NCBI GenBank assembly: GCA_021404685.1
Contig: QWHC01000015.1
Span: 41,231-105,230 of the forward strand
Direction: 5' to 3'
Source: Chloroflexi bacterium CFX4
GTDB lineage: Bacteria; Chloroflexota; Anaerolineae; Aggregatilineales; UBA2796
DNA length: 64,000 bases
This document shows, piece by piece, positions 1 through 7,792 of the stretch. Each line of letters opens with the position of its first letter. Position 1 is the first letter of the stretch. The position numbers and the translations under genes are program-made. A model generated the notes under the pieces. The model was not told the origin of the DNA, ran no database searches, and was given only the letters and a program-made list of their open reading frames with translations.

Positions 1-177
1 GCCGCGCTTGTGTAGTGCCTCGATGAGCGTGCCGCGTTCCGGCGCATAGTGGTTTGGAAAGGCAGAGACAATCAGCAGATCAACCGCTTCGGGCATGGCG
101 GTGAGGTCGCCGTGATAAAGTTCAATGCGCCGTTCGCCATCGGCGTGTTCCACAGTCAGCCAATCGAGCAGTTCCAT
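1..177 (-). CDS. Truncated N-terminus of an unidentified, macro-like protein
   Basis: Only the first 59 codons lie in the window; the gene runs off the left edge. The protein starts MELLDWLTVEH and continues with IELYHGDL and a hydrophobic strand DLLIVSAF. A short strand, a GDL motif and then a hydrophobic strand recall the start of macro (ADP-ribose-binding) domains, but too little is visible to assign the family. The ATG is supported by a candidate promoter about 50 bp upstream; no clear Shine-Dalgarno is seen. It is the only gene on the minus strand left of tRNA-Asn. The function is unknown, and the macro-like reading is a guess. Confidence 0.6.
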   Translation of the reverse strand, partial: MELLDWLTVEHADGERRIELYHGDLTAMPEAVDLLIVSAFPNHYAPERGTLIEALHKRG

Positions 178-227
178 AGCACTTAACCTTAACTGGGACT
201 CAATGGGTGGATGAAGCTGTTTGGTAG

Positions 228-256
228 AGTATAGCGCGTGTGGTCGGCTACCTAAA
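228..256 (-). promoter_or_regulatory. Candidate promoter of the truncated left-edge gene
   Basis: On the minus strand a TATACT -10 hexamer (228-233) lies 17 bp from a poor -35 (TTTAGG, 251-256). The TATACT form recurs upstream of other minus-strand genes here (near 7600, 34980 and 47420). The weak -35 keeps confidence low. Confidence 0.35.
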
Positions 257-293
257 AGAGGTGTGATAAACACTGATCAGCTATCCCCTTGAT

Positions 294-316
294 CCTTTCC
301 CGCACGCTGGGAAAGG
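294..316. repeat. Perfect 8-bp inverted repeat in the gap before tRNA-Asn
   Basis: CCTTTCCC and GGGAAAGG flank a 7-nt loop. No T-tract follows on either strand, so it is not a clear intrinsic terminator. The rest of the 178-464 gap shows no convincing gene. Confidence 0.4.
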
Positions 317-464
317 GAAGCGGAGAGTCTTGGGAAGTGCTGCTGCGCGTGCAGGGGTGATTCACGCAATTTTAGCAGCTCGTACCCCTTAGCTTCACCA
401 CGCCCAACCAGCCCAACTCTCGCCTTGACATTTCCCACATGCCCTGTTATTATTTTTCCCATAT

Positions 465-536
465 TCCGGAGTGGCTCAATGGCAGAGCGGGCGGCTGTTA
501 ACCGCTAGGTTGTAGGTTCGAGTCCTACCTCCGGAG
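465..536 (+). tRNA. tRNA-Asn (anticodon GTT)
   Basis: A complete 72-nt cloverleaf can be drawn. The acceptor stem TCCGGAG pairs with CTCCGGA, the D-arm is GCTC/GAGC, and the anticodon stem GCGG/CCGC encloses loop CTGTTAA with anticodon GTT at 497-499. The T-arm is GTAGG-TTCGAGT-CCTAC and the discriminator base is G. The 3' CCA is not encoded. No other tRNA is seen in the window. Confidence 0.96.
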
Positions 537-627
537 CCTCCACAAGATGCCTGCATTCGTGCGGGCATTTTGCGTTCCTATGCAGTAAAATAGCTATCAC
601 AACGTGCTGTGGAGAGGACTGCGCGCC

Positions 628-1242
628 ATGACGATCCGCGAAAAGATGACCATTGCCGACTTCGACGCCTTCATCAGCCTGCCCGAAAACGCTGATAAGC
701 GCTACGAATTACTTGACGGAGTGCCGCACGAGATGTCGGCTTCCAGTGAATTGCCAACTATTATTGCTATGCGGCTTGGGATTCTGCTTGGCAGCCATGT
801 TTACGCAAATGGGCTTGGCTTCATCACAGGCGCGGATGGACGCTTTGACCTTTCAAGCACTGATCACTACGCGCCGTATGTAGCGTTCATCGCGGCGGCG
901 CGCTTGGAAGGCATTCGGCGGCGCGGCTTCTTCCAGATTGCGCCCGATCTGGCGGTCGAGATCGTCTCGCCCTCAGATTCAATCCCCGCCGTGCAGCGCA
1001 AGGCGGCGCGCTATCTGGCGTTGGGCGTCCGTGAAGTGTGGATCATCTATCCTGATGACCAAACCGCCGATGTCTACCGCCCCTCTGAGACGCCCAACCG
1101 CCTTGAAGTTCAGCAAATCGCAGCGGATGGCGCCCTTGAAAGCAGTGACCTGTTGCCCAACTTCCGCTTGCCGCTCAAGCAGCTTTTTGAGCTAGGCAAA
1201 CCCATCCTAGAGGATGCACCTGCCCAAACCGACGAGGGCTAA
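628..1242 (+). CDS. Uma2-family (DUF820) protein, probably catalytically impaired
   Basis: Uma2 proteins have the restriction-endonuclease (PD-(D/E)XK) fold and are abundant in Cyanobacteria and Chloroflexota; their role is poorly known. The family core DLAVEIVSPSD and the K of QRKAARYLALGVREVWIIYP are present, and the ~204-residue length is normal. The usual upstream Pro-Asp is Pro-Tyr here (APYVAFI), so the first metal-binding acidic residue appears lost; the codon is TAT and one base change from GAT would restore it. A longer frame opens 24 bp upstream at a GTG, but GAGAGGA lies 9 nt before this ATG. The 3' end overlaps the converging PH-domain gene by 4 bp. Compare the intact paralogue at 32520. 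Confidence 0.85.
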   Translation: MTIREKMTIADFDAFISLPENADKRYELLDGVPHEMSASSELPTIIAMRLGILLGSHVYANGLGFITGADGRFDLSSTDHYAPYVAFIAAARLEGIRRRGFFQIAPDLAVEIVSPSDSIPAVQRKAARYLALGVREVWIIYPDDQTADVYRPSETPNRLEVQQIAADGALESSDLLPNFRLPLKQLFELGKPILEDAPAQTDEG

Positions 1243-1688
1243 CGGCGCGCTTGCCCCTGTGCGCGGAACTGATCTTGCACGGCGAAGATCATCTGCTTAA
1301 GCTGTGCCGCACGCTCTAGCGAATCAAAGCGAATTTCGGGCGATTGATCACCGCCCATAGATTGTATCTGCACGTTGGCAAAGCCAAGCAGCGTGCCAAG
1401 CGGCGGCGTGAACACACGCACCTCTGTGACGTTGTGCAAGCTCATCGAGCGTTCCTCACCACCGATCAGGTAGGCGATATGTTGCGTGATGCGCCGATTG
1501 GTCAGCACAATCTTGTTGCGTTCCCAATACAGCCAATAATAGAGCGTCAGGCTGAAGATCACGCGCAGCCAAAAGCCGGGCGAGGTCATGCTGCGCCGCC
1601 ATTCGCCGATGACGCGCTCTGGCACGTTCGGATCGTAGGCAGGCGGCACAAACGGTGGCGGATAGTTTGGTTGGGGCGGTTGCATCAT
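1239..1688 (-). CDS. Bacterial PH-domain (bPH2-like) membrane protein
   Basis: This 149-residue protein has a Pro-rich N-terminus (NYPPPFVPPAY), one hydrophobic stretch (about residues 37-55, FWLRVIFSLTLYYWLYW) and a following region, VLTNRRITQHI...MSLHNVTEVRV, typical of the bPH2/YdbT-type pleckstrin-like fold (LTNxRI and the conserved L-x-x-V strand). It probably sits at the inner membrane face. The start has GAGGTG 5 nt upstream and is followed directly by a second ATG. It is the last gene of the apparent minus-strand operon with ruvB, 12 bp away. The ligand is unknown. Confidence 0.8.
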   Translation of the reverse strand: MMQPPQPNYPPPFVPPAYDPNVPERVIGEWRRSMTSPGFWLRVIFSLTLYYWLYWERNKIVLTNRRITQHIAYLIGGEERSMSLHNVTEVRVFTPPLGTLLGFANVQIQSMGGDQSPEIRFDSLERAAQLKQMIFAVQDQFRAQGQARR

Positions 1689-1700
1689 CTGTTCACCTCG

Positions 1701-2741
1701 TTATAAAAGTGGCACTTGCTGCGCCTGATCGTCCGTACCGTGATAGGGAATGCCCAAATGCTCGTAAGCGCGGCGTGTGGCAACTCTGCCGCGTGGGAGG
1801 ATGTTCAAAAAGCCGAGTTGCAGCAAATATGGCTCGTACACATCGGTGATGGTGCCCGCCTCTTCGCTGATAGACGCCGCGATCACGTCCACGCCAACAG
1901 GTCCGCCATTAAAATTCTCTATGATCGTCCGCAGCACGCGCCGATCAATATCGTCCAAGCCAAGATGATCAACATCTAGCAGATCGAGCGCCTCATCCGC
2001 AGTTTGCTTGGTGATGGTGCCATCGCCGCGCACCTGAGCATAATCGCGCACGCGCTTGAGTAAGCGCAAGGCAATCCGCGGCGTGCCACGCGCACGGCTG
2101 GCGATCTCGTGTGCGCCGTCTGGCTCCAGCGGCACATTGAACAAGGCGGCGGCGCGTGTCACGATCAGCGTCATTGCCGCCAGATCGTAGAAATCGAGGC
2201 GATAGATAGCGCCGAAACGCGAACGGAGCGCAGCCGTCAGCAGGTCTAGGCGCGTGGTGGCGCCGATCACCGTGAATTTGGGCAAGTTCAGGCGCACATT
2301 CTTGGCGGCAGGTCCTTTGCCAACCACAATGTCCAGCACGAAATCTTCCATCGCTGGGTAGAGGATTTCTTCAACCGCCTTGCCCAAGCGGTGAATTTCA
2401 TCAATGAACAGCACATCGCCTTCGCGCAAGTGCGTTAGGATAGCAGCCAGATCGCCGGCGCGCTCGATGGCAGGTCCCGCTGTGATGCGGATGTTCACGC
2501 CCATTTCTTTCGCCATCACATGCGAGAGCGTCGTTTTGCCGATGCCAGGCGGTCCGTAAAAGAGGATGTGATCCAGCACTTCTTTGCGCCCTTTGGCAGC
2601 TTCCACCAAGATTTGCAAATTGGCAACGACGCGCTCCTGCCCGATGATCTCGCGCAGGAACTGCGGGCGCAGATTCTGTTCCTGATCTTCACTGCGGCGC
2701 TTACCCGTGATCAGGCGTTTATCAGCAGGGGATTCAGACAT
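1701..2741 (-). CDS. ruvB: Holliday junction branch migration ATPase RuvB
   Basis: This is the AAA+ motor that with RuvA drives branch migration of Holliday junctions. The 346-residue length is normal. Walker A GPPGIGKT is at 63-70, Walker B DEIH at 114-117, sensor GATTRLD and arginine-finger region LRSRFG follow, and a C-terminal winged helix ends near RRAYEHLGI. Family signatures [11 protein letters not shown] and PAIERAGD are present. It lies 8 bp after the polyprenyl synthase gene and 12 bp before the PH-domain gene. No ruvA or ruvC is in the window. Confidence 0.98.
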   Translation of the reverse strand: MSESPADKRLITGKRRSEDQEQNLRPQFLREIIGQERVVANLQILVEAAKGRKEVLDHILFYGPPGIGKTTLSHVMAKEMGVNIRITAGPAIERAGDLAAILTHLREGDVLFIDEIHRLGKAVEEILYPAMEDFVLDIVVGKGPAAKNVRLNLPKFTVIGATTRLDLLTAALRSRFGAIYRLDFYDLAAMTLIVTRAAALFNVPLEPDGAHEIASRARGTPRIALRLLKRVRDYAQVRGDGTITKQTADEALDLLDVDHLGLDDIDRRVLRTIIENFNGGPVGVDVIAASISEEAGTITDVYEPYLLQLGFLNILPRGRVATRRAYEHLGIPYHGTDDQAQQVPLL

Positions 2742-2749
2742 GGCGCACG

Positions 2750-3856
2750 CTACACACTGCGATCAATCAAATATTCCGCCCACTGCTGAAGCAGATCGCG
2801 GGCTGCGGAAGGCGGCACCGCGTGCAAGGCACTGATTGCTTCGCTGACCATGTGTTCGGCAAGCTGCTGCGTATAGGCGATGCTGCCAAGCGATTCTAGA
2901 ATAGCGGTTGCCTGCTCAATTTGTTCGGATGTGGCGTGCAGATTGCCAATGATGCTCGCTAAGGTGCGGCGCTGATCCGCATCGGCGTGGCGCAGCGCAT
3001 GAAAGACAATCAGCGTCTTTTTACCCTCGCGCAAATCTGCACCAACAGGCTTACCCGTCTTGGCAGGCTCACCGATCACGCCCAGCACATCATCTTGGAG
3101 CTGAAAGGCAGTGCCGCATTGGCTGCAAAACTGCCCGATCTTTGCCACCAACGGATTATTGCCCACCACATCACCCAAGCCGATGCGTGCGCCTGCCCGT
3201 CCCGCATAAGCATACAAGACGCCCGTCTTCTTCCGCAGCATTTCTAGCACGTCGTTCTCGCTCAGGTGAATGGTATCGCGCCGTGCGGCAAACTGCACGT
3301 CGAGCGTCTCGCCTTCTACCAACGTCAGCTGCACGTCGGTTGCCAACTCGCCGACAAGGCTCAGCACAAGGGCAGGATCAACACCGTAGCGCGTGTACAT
3401 ATCGTGAAAGAGCATGTATGACCACGACTGCTGCACATCACCTGCCAGAATGCCAATCACACGCCCGTAATGCGCTGCCTCTTCCGCGCCAAAGCCGAAC
3501 TCTTCCGCGCCGCGCTCTGCGAAGGCAACATGCACTGTTGGCGCGCCGCGCCGTGTTTCGTCACGGTCAATAATGTCATCGTGGACGAGCGTCCACGTAT
3601 GGTAAAGTTCAACGCCGGCAGCGGCAGGTACGGCATGTGCTTCATCACCACCCACGGCAGCGCAGCACAGCAGCAGTACGGCAGGGCGCAGCGATTTTCC
3701 GCCCAAGCGTAGGTAGCTCAGCGCGGCTTCCTGAATATGTGCAGGGCGCAGGCGCTGCCCGTAGGTGTGGTTGAACAGGTAATCGTAAACGCGCTGACGG
3801 CGCTCAGCAAGGGCGCTGAACAACTCGGCATAGCGTGCATTGGGCGTCACAGTCAC
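2750..3856 (-). CDS. Polyprenyl (trans-isoprenyl) diphosphate synthase
   Basis: It chain-elongates allylic diphosphates with isopentenyl diphosphate, supplying precursors of quinone tails or lipid carriers. The first Asp-rich motif DDIIDRD begins near residue 93 and the second (QLQDDVLG) near 255; GGKSLRPA and the KKTG motif are also present. An upstream ATG would give 396 residues but would overlap the preceding gene. GTG at 3856 is preferred because AGAAGGGA precedes it by about 7 nt, giving 368 residues. The second motif ends DVLG rather than DxxD, which is common in this family. Chain length cannot be read from the sequence. It sits between the phytase-like gene (22-bp gap) and ruvB. Confidence 0.9.
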   Translation of the reverse strand: MTVTPNARYAELFSALAERRQRVYDYLFNHTYGQRLRPAHIQEAALSYLRLGGKSLRPAVLLLCCAAVGGDEAHAVPAAAGVELYHTWTLVHDDIIDRDETRRGAPTVHVAFAERGAEEFGFGAEEAAHYGRVIGILAGDVQQSWSYMLFHDMYTRYGVDPALVLSLVGELATDVQLTLVEGETLDVQFAARRDTIHLSENDVLEMLRKKTGVLYAYAGRAGARIGLGDVVGNNPLVAKIGQFCSQCGTAFQLQDDVLGVIGEPAKTGKPVGADLREGKKTLIVFHALRHADADQRRTLASIIGNLHATSEQIEQATAILESLGSIAYTQQLAEHMVSEAISALHAVPPSAARDLLQQWAEYLIDRSV

Positions 3857-3878
3857 AAAAACATCCCTTCTCAGCGGT

Positions 3879-5063
3879 CTAGCGGATTGGGCGTTGAAAG
3901 GCGGAATCAAGCGCGAAGGGCTGCGCCAAGCGCACGGCAATAAACTCGGTGGCGTCTGCTTCTGCGTTGCTGCGCCCTAAGCCATAGGGCAAACGGTTAT
4001 TGTTGGCAATCAGGATGGTTTGCTCGTCAATCGGATATAGCGCGCTAATGGCGCTGAATGGGAAGCGGAACGGATTGCCCAAGCCGAAGGCATTCGGTGG
4101 TGCGCTGAACACCTCACTGGTCGAGATTCCGCTTGGGTCTGCCAAATTGAGCAGATCAGCAACCTGTGTTTTGCCGCCGCTTGCGATGTTGATCAGGAAA
4201 ACGCGCTTGAAGGCAGCGGCGCGATTCTCGTTGGCATCTGCTTCTACAATGAACGCCTCTTGGCTGTTGATCATCGCAAAGCCGCCCACGATATGGTTAG
4301 CGCTCTCTAGCGTATAGTTGGCGGGCAGATCGGTGAAGGTACGTGTGGTCAGATCGTAGGCGCGAAAGACAACCTGCTGCCGATTGGCGGTGCTGCGCTG
4401 CGCGATGATCAGCGCTGAGCCATCTGGATAAATGCTCATGCCGTGCAACGCGCCACCATCAAGGGCGACGGGTGCTTCCAACAGCTTGCCGAAGGCATCA
4501 AAGCGCAGCAGGACGGGAGAATTCGCATCTGCCACCCAAAAGGCACCGCCGGGCGTGCGCTGGAAGGCACGCGGCACAAAATCCGCACCACTTAGGTAGC
4601 GCAAGCGAGTCTCCGCGTTCACAATGCGGCGCTCGATCTTGCCATCGGGATCGCCCAGGTGCTGCCAATTCAGCAGCGAGACATCACCGGCACCGCTTTG
4701 AGCGCGGCGGAATGCCAGCTCAACAGTATACATTCGCAGCAGGTAATCACCACTTTGGGCAGGGATGCCAAACTGCCCATCCACCAGTAGTAGCCACGTG
4801 CCGGGATATTCACCGGGCAGCACCGCACTGATAGTACCGACTGGCTGGCTATCAAAAGGGAACTTCACACCGTTGACCAGTGCGCCGGCGGCAAGTGCCG
4901 CGCCAGCAGGCTGACCGTCTACCTGTGTGTTGGCAGGCATCACTGCACGCCCAACCAACTGTGCCGCGTCGCCTTGTGCGGCTGCCGTCTGCGCGCTGAT
5001 CAGCGCACCGATTAGCAGGGCAAGCCATAGCACCCCTGCACACCGCGAAAATAGTTTACGCAT
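3879..5063 (-). CDS. Secreted phytase-like (esterase-like, PF13449-type) propeller protein
   Basis: The mature protein is a likely extracytoplasmic beta-propeller. A signal peptide (MRKLFSRC, hydrophobic core LWLALLIGALISAQTAAAQ) is followed by about 365 residues. Matching features of the phytase-like esterase family are GMSIYPDGSALIIAQR, EAFIVEADANEN and the C-terminal block FPFSAISALYPIDEQTILIANNNRLPYG. An in-frame ATG 38 codons upstream is less likely because GGAGG sits 10 nt before this start and the signal peptide begins here. It heads the operon with polyprenyl synthase, ruvB and the PH protein. Substrate and true enzymatic activity are unknown. Confidence 0.75.
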   Translation of the reverse strand: MRKLFSRCAGVLWLALLIGALISAQTAAAQGDAAQLVGRAVMPANTQVDGQPAGAALAAGALVNGVKFPFDSQPVGTISAVLPGEYPGTWLLLVDGQFGIPAQSGDYLLRMYTVELAFRRAQSGAGDVSLLNWQHLGDPDGKIERRIVNAETRLRYLSGADFVPRAFQRTPGGAFWVADANSPVLLRFDAFGKLLEAPVALDGGALHGMSIYPDGSALIIAQRSTANRQQVVFRAYDLTTRTFTDLPANYTLESANHIVGGFAMINSQEAFIVEADANENRAAAFKRVFLINIASGGKTQVADLLNLADPSGISTSEVFSAPPNAFGLGNPFRFPFSAISALYPIDEQTILIANNNRLPYGLGRSNAEADATEFIAVRLAQPFALDSAFQRPIR

Positions 5064-5234
5064 ATCTGTTTTGCCTCCGCTGCCGAAGTTACCTTCAGGA
5101 AATTGTATGCCGTGCCGAAAATTTGTGCCAATGTTAGCGTTTGCAAACAGCCTCAATTGATAATAAACCCTACGCAATTCATACGTTTACGCAGCGTTTT
5201 ACCTTTCTTAAAGCTCAAATGCTTTTCCGCGGTC

Positions 5235-5240
5235 TATAAT
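5235..5240 (+). promoter_or_regulatory. Candidate -10 box for the plus-strand secreted protein gene
   Basis: A perfect TATAAT sits about 107 bp before the ATG at 5348, in the AT-rich 284-bp divergent gap. No good -35 hexamer lies 16-18 bp upstream, so strength is uncertain. The rest of the gap shows no gene. Confidence 0.35.
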
Positions 5241-5347
5241 GTATGGCTGTCGTTTAACAGTGTTTCCTATCGGCAACCCACTGTTAGTTACATCATGTTC
5301 TACTCGCCGAGTCAGAAACCTTCACCCATTGATGGGAGGCTTTTTCG

Positions 5348-6100
5348 ATGAAGAGTTTGATTGTTTTCGTGGTGATCCTTGCCGTCTTGTTTGCTGCGGC
5401 GCCCAACCAACCAACATTGGCGCAGAGCAGCATCAGCTATGGTGATACGGTTCAGGGCGAACTGACCAGCTCTGCCAGTAAAATTTCGTATGCCTTTGAG
5501 GGCAAGCGCGGCGATATTGCCGTTGTGCAGATGATCGCTGCACCGAGCAACGGTGCAATTGGCGCGCAGCTTAACGTGACGGATAGCGGTGGCGCCAAGC
5601 TGGCAGACTCAGCGGCATTGATCATCTTTGGGCGTCTGGGTGAGATTGTGGTGGTGGAAGTGCCAAGCGATGGCACCTACACGATCAATGTGGAGAGCGG
5701 CTCTAGCGGCACAACGGGTGCCTTTGATCTTGTGCTGCTGCAAGCCGAGTTTCTCGAACTGAACTCACCAGTTGAGGGTGAAGCAAGCAGCACGCCTGAT
5801 GATCAGCGCGGACGCTATTCCAACTTCTATGTGGTGGAGAGCCGCAGCGATGTTGAGCTGCGCTATGAGCGGCTGAGCGGCAACTACACACCTGCGATGA
5901 TCGTCTTGGGCGTGGAAGCGGGCAACAATCTGTTCGAGCGCGCCTTTTTGGGTGGTTCGTTGCTGACCAAAGGCAGCATCACCATTGAGGGCAGCCGCGA
6001 TTTCCGCCTTGTGACGGTTGGATCGCTTAACTTTGGCAGCAGCGGGCGTGGCACGGTGCAGACCTCCACTTTCCGCCTGACGCTTGCTAACGCGGATTAA
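5348..6100 (+). CDS. Secreted protein with PPC-like beta-sandwich repeats
   Basis: The 250-residue product has a clear signal peptide (MKSLIVFVVILAVLFAAAPNQ, cleavage probably after LAQ) followed by two related all-beta halves. The first (ISYGDTVQGELTSSASKISYAFEGKRGD...VEVPSDGTYTINVES) strongly resembles the pre-peptidase C-terminal (PPC) fold; the second (VEGEASS...YSNFYVVESRSDVELRYERLSG) looks like a divergent copy. GGGAGG lies 8 nt before the ATG. Such domains usually bind surfaces or assist folding; no catalytic motif is visible. It is monocistronic, ending at an inverted repeat shared with the converging kinase gene. Confidence 0.75.
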   Translation: MKSLIVFVVILAVLFAAAPNQPTLAQSSISYGDTVQGELTSSASKISYAFEGKRGDIAVVQMIAAPSNGAIGAQLNVTDSGGAKLADSAALIIFGRLGEIVVVEVPSDGTYTINVESGSSGTTGAFDLVLLQAEFLELNSPVEGEASSTPDDQRGRYSNFYVVESRSDVELRYERLSGNYTPAMIVLGVEAGNNLFERAFLGGSLLTKGSITIEGSRDFRLVTVGSLNFGSSGRGTVQTSTFRLTLANAD

Positions 6101-6121
6101 CGCCTCACACATTCCCTTGTT

Positions 6122-6151
6122 CAACGTGCCGTCCGATCAGGTGGCACGTTG
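6122..6151. terminator. Hairpin between convergent genes
   Basis: CAACGTGCC and GGCACGTTG form a perfect 9-bp stem around a 12-nt loop. It lies 20-50 bp past the plus-strand stop and 60 bp past the minus-strand stop. No strong T-tract follows, so termination is inferred from position and stem strength. Confidence 0.5.
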
Positions 6152-6209
6152 ATTCCAAGTGTCCCCGCCGCACGGTTTACCATATTCCATGGGCTTCTTC
6201 AAAGCGCAC

Positions 6210-7556
6210 TCACTGTGCGGCTATCCCTGAGATAGGCAGAAAGAGCGTGAAGGTGCTGCCGCTACCCGGCGTACTCTCCACGATGATGCTGCCGCCATGC
6301 CCTTCAATGATCTTCTGCGCGATTGGCAACCCTAAGCCCATGCCACCGGTATCGCTTTGGCGCGCATAATCGGCGCGGAAGAAGCGATCAAACAAGCGCG
6401 GCACAATCTCGGCAGGAATGCCCATGCCGTTATCCGCCACCTTGATGACAATCTGCGTACCACAGCGCTGTGTGGTCACTTCCACCCGCCCGCCCTTGGG
6501 CGTGAATTGCAAAGCATTCTGCACAATGTGCCGTACTGCCCGCGCCAATTCATAGGCATCTACATGGGCAAGCGGCAACCTGAGATCAGGCGTGAACACG
6601 AGAGCGACGCCTTTCTCCAAGACCGCCAGCATTTCGGATTCACAGACGTTGCTCACGATGCTGTTTACATCGTTGAGCGAGAATCTGAAATGCAGACGGC
6701 TATCCAGCAGCGCCATATCGAGCAGACTCTCGATCAGGCGTTGCAAGCGCAGCGTACTCATCTCCAGTGCCTCGTTCCGCCCCAGCAGGGCAGAGAGCGT
6801 TTGGTGGAGCGTTGTAAGCTGGGCTTGGGCATAGGGCGTTGGCAGTTGCGTGCTAAGCTCGATCAGTTGGCGTGCGAGACGGTTGCTAAGCTGGTTCAGC
6901 AGGTAGGTTGAAGTCCGCACGACCGTGATCGGCGTGTTCAGGTCGTGCGCCAGATCGCGGATGATGTTTTGCAGCGCCGTCACGCGCTCACGCTCAATGA
7001 GCAGTTCACGTTCGCGCTGCTCAGTGCGAAGCCGCTCACCAATATCGCGTACCACACTTTGAATGTAAAGTGGGTTGCCTTCCGCATCACGGATCAGGCA
7101 CGCGCTGACCTCAACCTTGAAGTAGCTGCCATCTTTGCGGCGCATGGTGCGCTGATAAAGCGGCAACCGTTCATCGGCGAGGATGGCATCAAATTTCTGG
7201 AAGGATTGTGAGCGTTCTTCGGGTGCAACCAAATCAAAGGCGTGCAGTCCGATCAAATCTTCCTCTGTGCAGCCAAACAGTTCGCAAGCGCGGCGGTTCA
7301 CCATGAAAATTCGCAAAGAGTCGTTTGCTGTGAACAGCACGACACTATCATCGGTGTGATCAAACAGGGCGCGGTAGAGGGCGTACTCATTGACAGGCTG
7401 TGTGTTATTGAGTGCTGGCTGCATAATGGCAAGCACTTCCTCAGGATAGGTCATATCCAATTCGCGGCAGAGCGCCATCAGTCGCTGAAACGACACGGCA
7501 TCCTTGCTGCATTCATGGATGGTTTGTATGTGAGCAGCGGATAGCAACCGAACCAT
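6210..7556 (-). CDS. PAS-domain sensor histidine kinase
   Basis: A 448-residue soluble kinase without membrane helices. After a helical N-terminus, a PAS domain covers about residues 62-172 (FMVNRRACELFGCTEEDLIG, RRKDGSYFKVEV), then a coiled linker, HisKA with phospho-acceptor His204 (LAHDLNTP) and a HATPase domain with N box (HIVQNALQF), G1 (VADNGMGIP), F (FDRFFRAD) and G2 (GGMGLGLP). It probably senses an intracellular cue. No response regulator is adjacent, so it is an orphan kinase here. The start is uncertain because no strong Shine-Dalgarno is visible; a candidate TATACT -10 lies 43 bp upstream. Confidence 0.92.
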   Translation of the reverse strand: MVRLLSAAHIQTIHECSKDAVSFQRLMALCRELDMTYPEEVLAIMQPALNNTQPVNEYALYRALFDHTDDSVVLFTANDSLRIFMVNRRACELFGCTEEDLIGLHAFDLVAPEERSQSFQKFDAILADERLPLYQRTMRRKDGSYFKVEVSACLIRDAEGNPLYIQSVVRDIGERLRTEQRERELLIERERVTALQNIIRDLAHDLNTPITVVRTSTYLLNQLSNRLARQLIELSTQLPTPYAQAQLTTLHQTLSALLGRNEALEMSTLRLQRLIESLLDMALLDSRLHFRFSLNDVNSIVSNVCESEMLAVLEKGVALVFTPDLRLPLAHVDAYELARAVRHIVQNALQFTPKGGRVEVTTQRCGTQIVIKVADNGMGIPAEIVPRLFDRFFRADYARQSDTGGMGLGLPIAQKIIEGHGGSIIVESTPGSGSTFTLFLPISGIAAQ

Positions 7557-7598
7557 ACAGATACTTTACTTACTTTACAGCTTGCAAAACTTTGAAAA

Positions 7599-7604
7599 AG
7601 TATA
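7599..7604 (-). promoter_or_regulatory. Candidate -10 box of the PAS kinase gene
   Basis: TATACT on the minus strand, in an AT-rich stretch 43 bp before the kinase start. The -35 position (7622-7627, ATCCAA) is poor. The remaining gap to 7792 holds nothing recognisable. Confidence 0.35.
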
Positions 7605-7792
7605 ACATTTCAGCCTGCTTATTGGATCAGCGCGCAATTAGAAAATTATCACAAAAGCGTTCGTTGGTGGTATGTTTTCCGCGTCTTAGAGGTCGTTGTG
7701 CTGCTGCTTCTGTCCAAGACGTTGCCAAGCACGCGCTTTTTTTGTAATATCCTTGCCACTGCTGACGCATAAATGCCAAACCGTGAGGATTG

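Noticed and set aside
277..462. Short minus-strand open frame (61 codons) before tRNA-Asn
   Set aside because: No Shine-Dalgarno, no recognisable family, and it contains the inverted repeat at 294-316; it reads like intergenic DNA.
3857..3940. Longer N-terminus for the polyprenyl synthase
   Set aside because: It would overlap the preceding gene and lacks a ribosome site, whereas the GTG at 3856 has AGAAGGGA upstream.
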